A stretch of 64,000 nucleotides of DNA from Lacipirellulaceae bacterium (GTDB taxonomy: Bacteria; Planctomycetota; Planctomycetia; Pirellulales; Lacipirellulaceae): the NCBI GenBank assembly GCA_040218535.1, contig JAVJRG010000012.1:1-64000 (forward strand), given 5' to 3'. The first letter of the stretch is position 1. Every line of letters begins with the position of its first letter. Of the stretch, positions 60,955 to 64,000 are shown in pieces. Below the pieces are notes generated by a model. The model saw only the letters and a program-made list of their open reading frames with translations. It made no database searches and was not told the origin of the DNA. The position numbers and the translations under genes were made by a program.

Positions 60955-63900
60955 TTGCTCTCCATTAGTCCCATCGCCGACCTTGAGTACTACCTTGAGC
61001 TTGCAACAGAGGACTACTTTCTAAATGGAGGCGAGCCCCCAGGCCTTTGGGTTGGAGGTGGAAGAGCCGACATTGGCGTTTCAGGAAAAATAGACAAAGG
61101 TGATTTTAGGAGCATCTTCGGTGGCTTTCGCCCTGGAGGGAAAGATAAGCTCGTCCAGAATGCCGGGAAGAAAGGCCGTCGTCCAGGCTTTGACCACACG
61201 TTCTCCGCTCCAAAAAGTGTCAGCGTCATTTGGGCTGATGCTGACCGGGAAGTAAGGGAGACAATTCAGCAGCTCCAGCAATTAGCCGTTGAATCCGCCC
61301 TGGCTCATCTTGAGCGCCACCTTGCGTTCTGTCGCACTGGGAAAGCTGGCTCTGGAAGCCTAGAGCCAGCCAAGATCATTGCGGCAACGTTTGAGCACGG
61401 AACGAGTCGAGCTGAAGACCCTCAGCTTCATACTCATGCCCTGATTGCTAACGTTGGGTTTGATAAGGAAGGCAATTCCCGCTCGCTTTTCAGTCTTCCG
61501 CTCTTTGACAGCAAAAAGCTACTTGGGGCCTACTACCGGGCTGAGCTAGCTCGGCTACTTGAGGAAACTTTTGGCCTCAGGATGAAACGCTACGGCGACT
61601 CTTTTGATGTCGTTGGCGTCGCAAAAGAGCTAAGCGATCACTTCTCAAAACGCAGGAAGGAGGTGCTGGCTGCCGTCGGAAAAGACGCTACGGCCAAAGA
61701 AAGCCTCTACGCAAATCTGGAAACGCGCCGGAATAAGGAAAACGTGCCACCTAGGTCAGTGCTCTTTGAGCGTTGGCAAGCAGAGATTGCAGAGCTTAGG
61801 GCTGCCGACAAAACGATTGCTGATTGCTCAGTAAAGAACCTTGGAGGGAAGCCTCCGCGAGACACCGGCAGTCAAATGGCCTCTGCCATCGACGAGGCTC
61901 TAAAAGCGGCGCTCAAGACAACGTCGCACTTCAGCAAGGAAGACTTTCTGTTTCAAGCTCTGTGCGCTGCTCCAGAGAAAGCACTCGCACCAGGGGATGT
62001 CGTTAGTGCAGCTGTAGATTTTCTTCGAGACAGCGAAGAGATAGTAAGGCTTGATTTGCCAGACGGCTCTTATCGCTTCACGAGCAAAGCCATGCTTCAA
62101 AAAGAAAAGCAGTTGCTTGATGACGCTTTTGAGTTGCTTCAAACCGAGGGGGCCAGCGTTCCAGACGACCTAAGGGAAGACACGCTCAGTCGCCACTCAA
62201 AGCTAACTTCTGAGCAACGACTCGCAGTCGATGAGCTACTACAATCGAACAATTCGCTTCGTTTTCTTCACGGAATGGCAGGGACTGGAAAAACAAGCTA
62301 CGTACTCCGGGCGTGTGTTGAAGCGTGGAAAAAACAGGGCTACGAAGTTATTGGGGCCGCTCCAACTGGACGAGCGTCAATTGAGCTCGCTGACAGCGTT
62401 GGAATTGAAACGAGTACTCTTCATTCAATGTTCGCTGACTTTGATCCGGAATGGGGCTTTAAGGCGAAGCACCACATAAAGCAGTTCGCTCGGGCCATGA
62501 AAGGAAAGCGAACCTATCGATACAAAAAGCCAGCGCCAAGGCGACTAAACGCACGCCAAGTGCTCATCGTTGACGAATCGGGCATGGTGAACCTTCGCCA
62601 CAACCAGATGCTTTTTGACGAGATTAAGCGAAGCGGGGCAACCATTCTTTTCACTGGCGACCCTTATCAGCTTTCCCCTGTTGAAGGTACAGCTCCATTT
62701 TTAGCTTTATCTGAGCGCTGTGGCTACTCAAAGCTTGAAGACATTCAGCGACAAGTTGAAGGATGGGCTCGCGATGCTGCTCGCTATTTCGCAAAGGGGC
62801 AGCCCGGAAAGGCACTTGCACTCTATGAAAAGCGGAACCAAATCCGAGTGAGCGACACCAAAGACGCAGCGATTCAGCAGATGGTACTTGATTGGACGGG
62901 CGAAGGGCTTACTACTCCTGAGAAAGCTGTAATTCTTTGCTCCACCAATGCTGATTGTGAGGTGGCCAATCAGCTATGCCAGAAAAAGGCACTCGATGCT
63001 GGGTGGCTTCGGGCTAGTCAGTGCATAACGGTCAAAGATGACCAAGGATTTGGTCGAAGCTCTGAAGCTGACATCCATGTTCACGACCGTGTTCAGTTCA
63101 CACAGAACTCAACGAAATACGGTGTTGAGAACGGCACCCTAGGTGTAGTCATCGCGATGGATGCCATCGCAAAGAAGCTAGCCATTAGGCTAGATAACGG
63201 AAAAACGGTTCGGATTCCGCTAAAACGCTACTCCAATATTCGCCTCGGCTACGCTCTAACCACGTACAAGGCACAAGGTGCAACTGTCGACCATGCCTAT
63301 GTGCTTGCAGGGGGAAGAATGCAAGACCTTCCAACGACCTACGTGCAGGCGACAAGAGCGAGGCTTAGGACGACCTTCTACGGGCAAAAAAGCCACTTCG
63401 ATGAGTGCATGGACAATATCGAGGAGTCACCGCTCGCTCAGCAGATGGCAACTCGCCCTGACCTCTCCATGGCCGCAGATTTACTGCAACCTCCGGATGC
63501 AACGAGTGATAGCAAAGACGAGGTACTTAGCACGCTCGTTGGTGACTATCTCAAAGCAAATGCAAAACTCGATTGCAATACGCTTATTCTTACGAGGACT
63601 AGCGTTGAAGCTGAAGAGCTAAACAAGCTGTGTCACGAACGCTTGGCTCATGAATCTGCGTCCGTTCTTGAGTCGGCCAATGGGCTAAGACTGGTTCCAG
63701 GAGATCGCATCACGTTCAATCAGCCGCCCTACATGGAGACTCGAATCAAACGAGGTGAGCGAGGAAAAGTGGTTAGTGTTGATGAGCAATCAGGCTTTAT
63801 TCGTGTTGCCTTTGATGAACACAAAATGCTCATCAAGGAAGAAGCGATGCAGCTTGAAGCCAAGCGGCTTGACCTCGCTCGTGCTCATGCCTTAACTCAA

Positions 63901-64000
63901 GCACAAGCAAAGCAATCCGCAAGTAACGTCGAAGAAATCTACAACTACCAAACCTCTCAAGATCGACCAATAACGCAAGGCTTTGACACTCAGCAATACG
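60955..64000 (+). CDS. MobF (TrwC/TraI-type) relaxase-helicase, partial at window end
   Basis: The frame opens with TTG at 60955 after AGGAG and is open to the window edge (1015 residues). The relaxase domain has candidate tyrosines Y12, Y13 and Y21 and the three-His metal motif H148, H159 and H161 (FEHGTSRAEDPQLHTH), with the family start LSISPI and the GFDHTFSAPKSVSVIW block. A helicase part follows: Walker A GMAGTGKT (441-447), Walker B VLIVDES (about 536-542) and the YVQATRAR motif. It would nick oriT, lead the strand into the recipient and unwind the DNA. The C-terminus lies outside the window. Confidence 0.93.
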   Translation, partial: MLSISPIADLEYYLELATEDYFLNGGEPPGLWVGGGRADIGVSGKIDKGDFRSIFGGFRPGGKDKLVQNAGKKGRRPGFDHTFSAPKSVSVIWADADREVRETIQQLQQLAVESALAHLERHLAFCRTGKAGSGSLEPAKIIAATFEHGTSRAEDPQLHTHALIANVGFDKEGNSRSLFSLPLFDSKKLLGAYYRAELARLLEETFGLRMKRYGDSFDVVGVAKELSDHFSKRRKEVLAAVGKDATAKESLYANLETRRNKENVPPRSVLFERWQAEIAELRAADKTIADCSVKNLGGKPPRDTGSQMASAIDEALKAALKTTSHFSKEDFLFQALCAAPEKALAPGDVVSAAVDFLRDSEEIVRLDLPDGSYRFTSKAMLQKEKQLLDDAFELLQTEGASVPDDLREDTLSRHSKLTSEQRLAVDELLQSNNSLRFLHGMAGTGKTSYVLRACVEAWKKQGYEVIGAAPTGRASIELADSVGIETSTLHSMFADFDPEWGFKAKHHIKQFARAMKGKRTYRYKKPAPRRLNARQVLIVDESGMVNLRHNQMLFDEIKRSGATILFTGDPYQLSPVEGTAPFLALSERCGYSKLEDIQRQVEGWARDAARYFAKGQPGKALALYEKRNQIRVSDTKDAAIQQMVLDWTGEGLTTPEKAVILCSTNADCEVANQLCQKKALDAGWLRASQCITVKDDQGFGRSSEADIHVHDRVQFTQNSTKYGVENGTLGVVIAMDAIAKKLAIRLDNGKTVRIPLKRYSNIRLGYALTTYKAQGATVDHAYVLAGGRMQDLPTTYVQATRARLRTTFYGQKSHFDECMDNIEESPLAQQMATRPDLSMAADLLQPPDATSDSKDEVLSTLVGDYLKANAKLDCNTLILTRTSVEAEELNKLCHERLAHESASVLESANGLRLVPGDRITFNQPPYMETRIKRGERGKVVSVDEQSGFIRVAFDEHKMLIKEEAMQLEAKRLDLARAHALTQAQAKQSASNVEEIYNYQTSQDRPITQGFDTQQY

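Noticed and set aside
1-64000. CRISPR array or rRNA operon
   Set aside because: No regularly spaced identical 23-40 bp repeats with unique spacers and no 16S/23S signature were seen; the only regular array is the iterons.

Overview
The window looks like a chromosomal segment of a planctomycete, probably order Pirellulales. This is inferred from lineage-typical gene types: a PEP-CTERM protein with a dockerin-like FNGDDRVDG motif (33197-36256), a LEPR-type N-terminus (32062-33216), an ECF sigma factor translationally coupled to a kinase-TPR receptor, and a long MoxR/DUF58/BatA operon that ends in a prenyltransferase-fold protein. No rRNA gene or CRISPR array was seen.

Layout. (1) 1 to about 5080 is the end of an integrated island: an IS630-like transposase tail, several unrecognised genes, an excisionase-like HTH protein and a tyrosine recombinase, all beside tRNA-Ser(CGA) at 5081-5162. 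(2) About 5163-44632 is the chromosomal backbone. It holds small housekeeping genes (Trm112-like, HIT, DoxX), a TlpA-type thioredoxin protein, a 308-bp palindromic repeat, and an eight-gene minus-strand operon (24472 to 11532). It continues with a SulP transporter fused to beta-carbonic anhydrase, the sigma/kinase/LEPR cluster, the PEP-CTERM protein, a three-gene signalling operon (AAA ATPase, kinase fused to a tubulin-like GTPase, FHA-EAL protein; 42347 to 36342) and a NodU/CmcH-type carbamoyltransferase. (3) From 44633 the 5' half of tRNA-Arg(CCG) is cut in the anticodon arm. Everything to the right edge looks like an integrated plasmid or mobilizable element: RepA-type initiator with six 22-23 bp iterons, ParA plus a small partner, a DUF433/DUF5615 toxin-antitoxin pair, a GP88-like protein, an Orn/Lys/Arg decarboxylase interrupted by an in-frame TAA, a ComEC-like metallo-beta-lactamase protein, a REP-associated transposase with an altered HUH motif, a short methyltransferase-like protein, a candidate oriT, a ribbon-helix-helix protein and a MobF relaxase that runs off the window.

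How the genes work together. In the large minus-strand operon, MoxR would act on the VWA/DUF58/BatA membrane proteins, with the DUF4175-like and secreted partners at the cell envelope. In the signalling operon, the FHA domain could read phosphothreonine made by the kinase and pass the signal to a c-di-GMP phosphodiesterase, while the tubulin-like and AAA modules suggest an assembling or remodelled complex; this is the best candidate for an undescribed system. The right-hand element carries its own replication, partition, maintenance and transfer functions plus a cargo block.

Limits: family calls come from reading motifs by eye. No database search, folding program or GC calculation was run.
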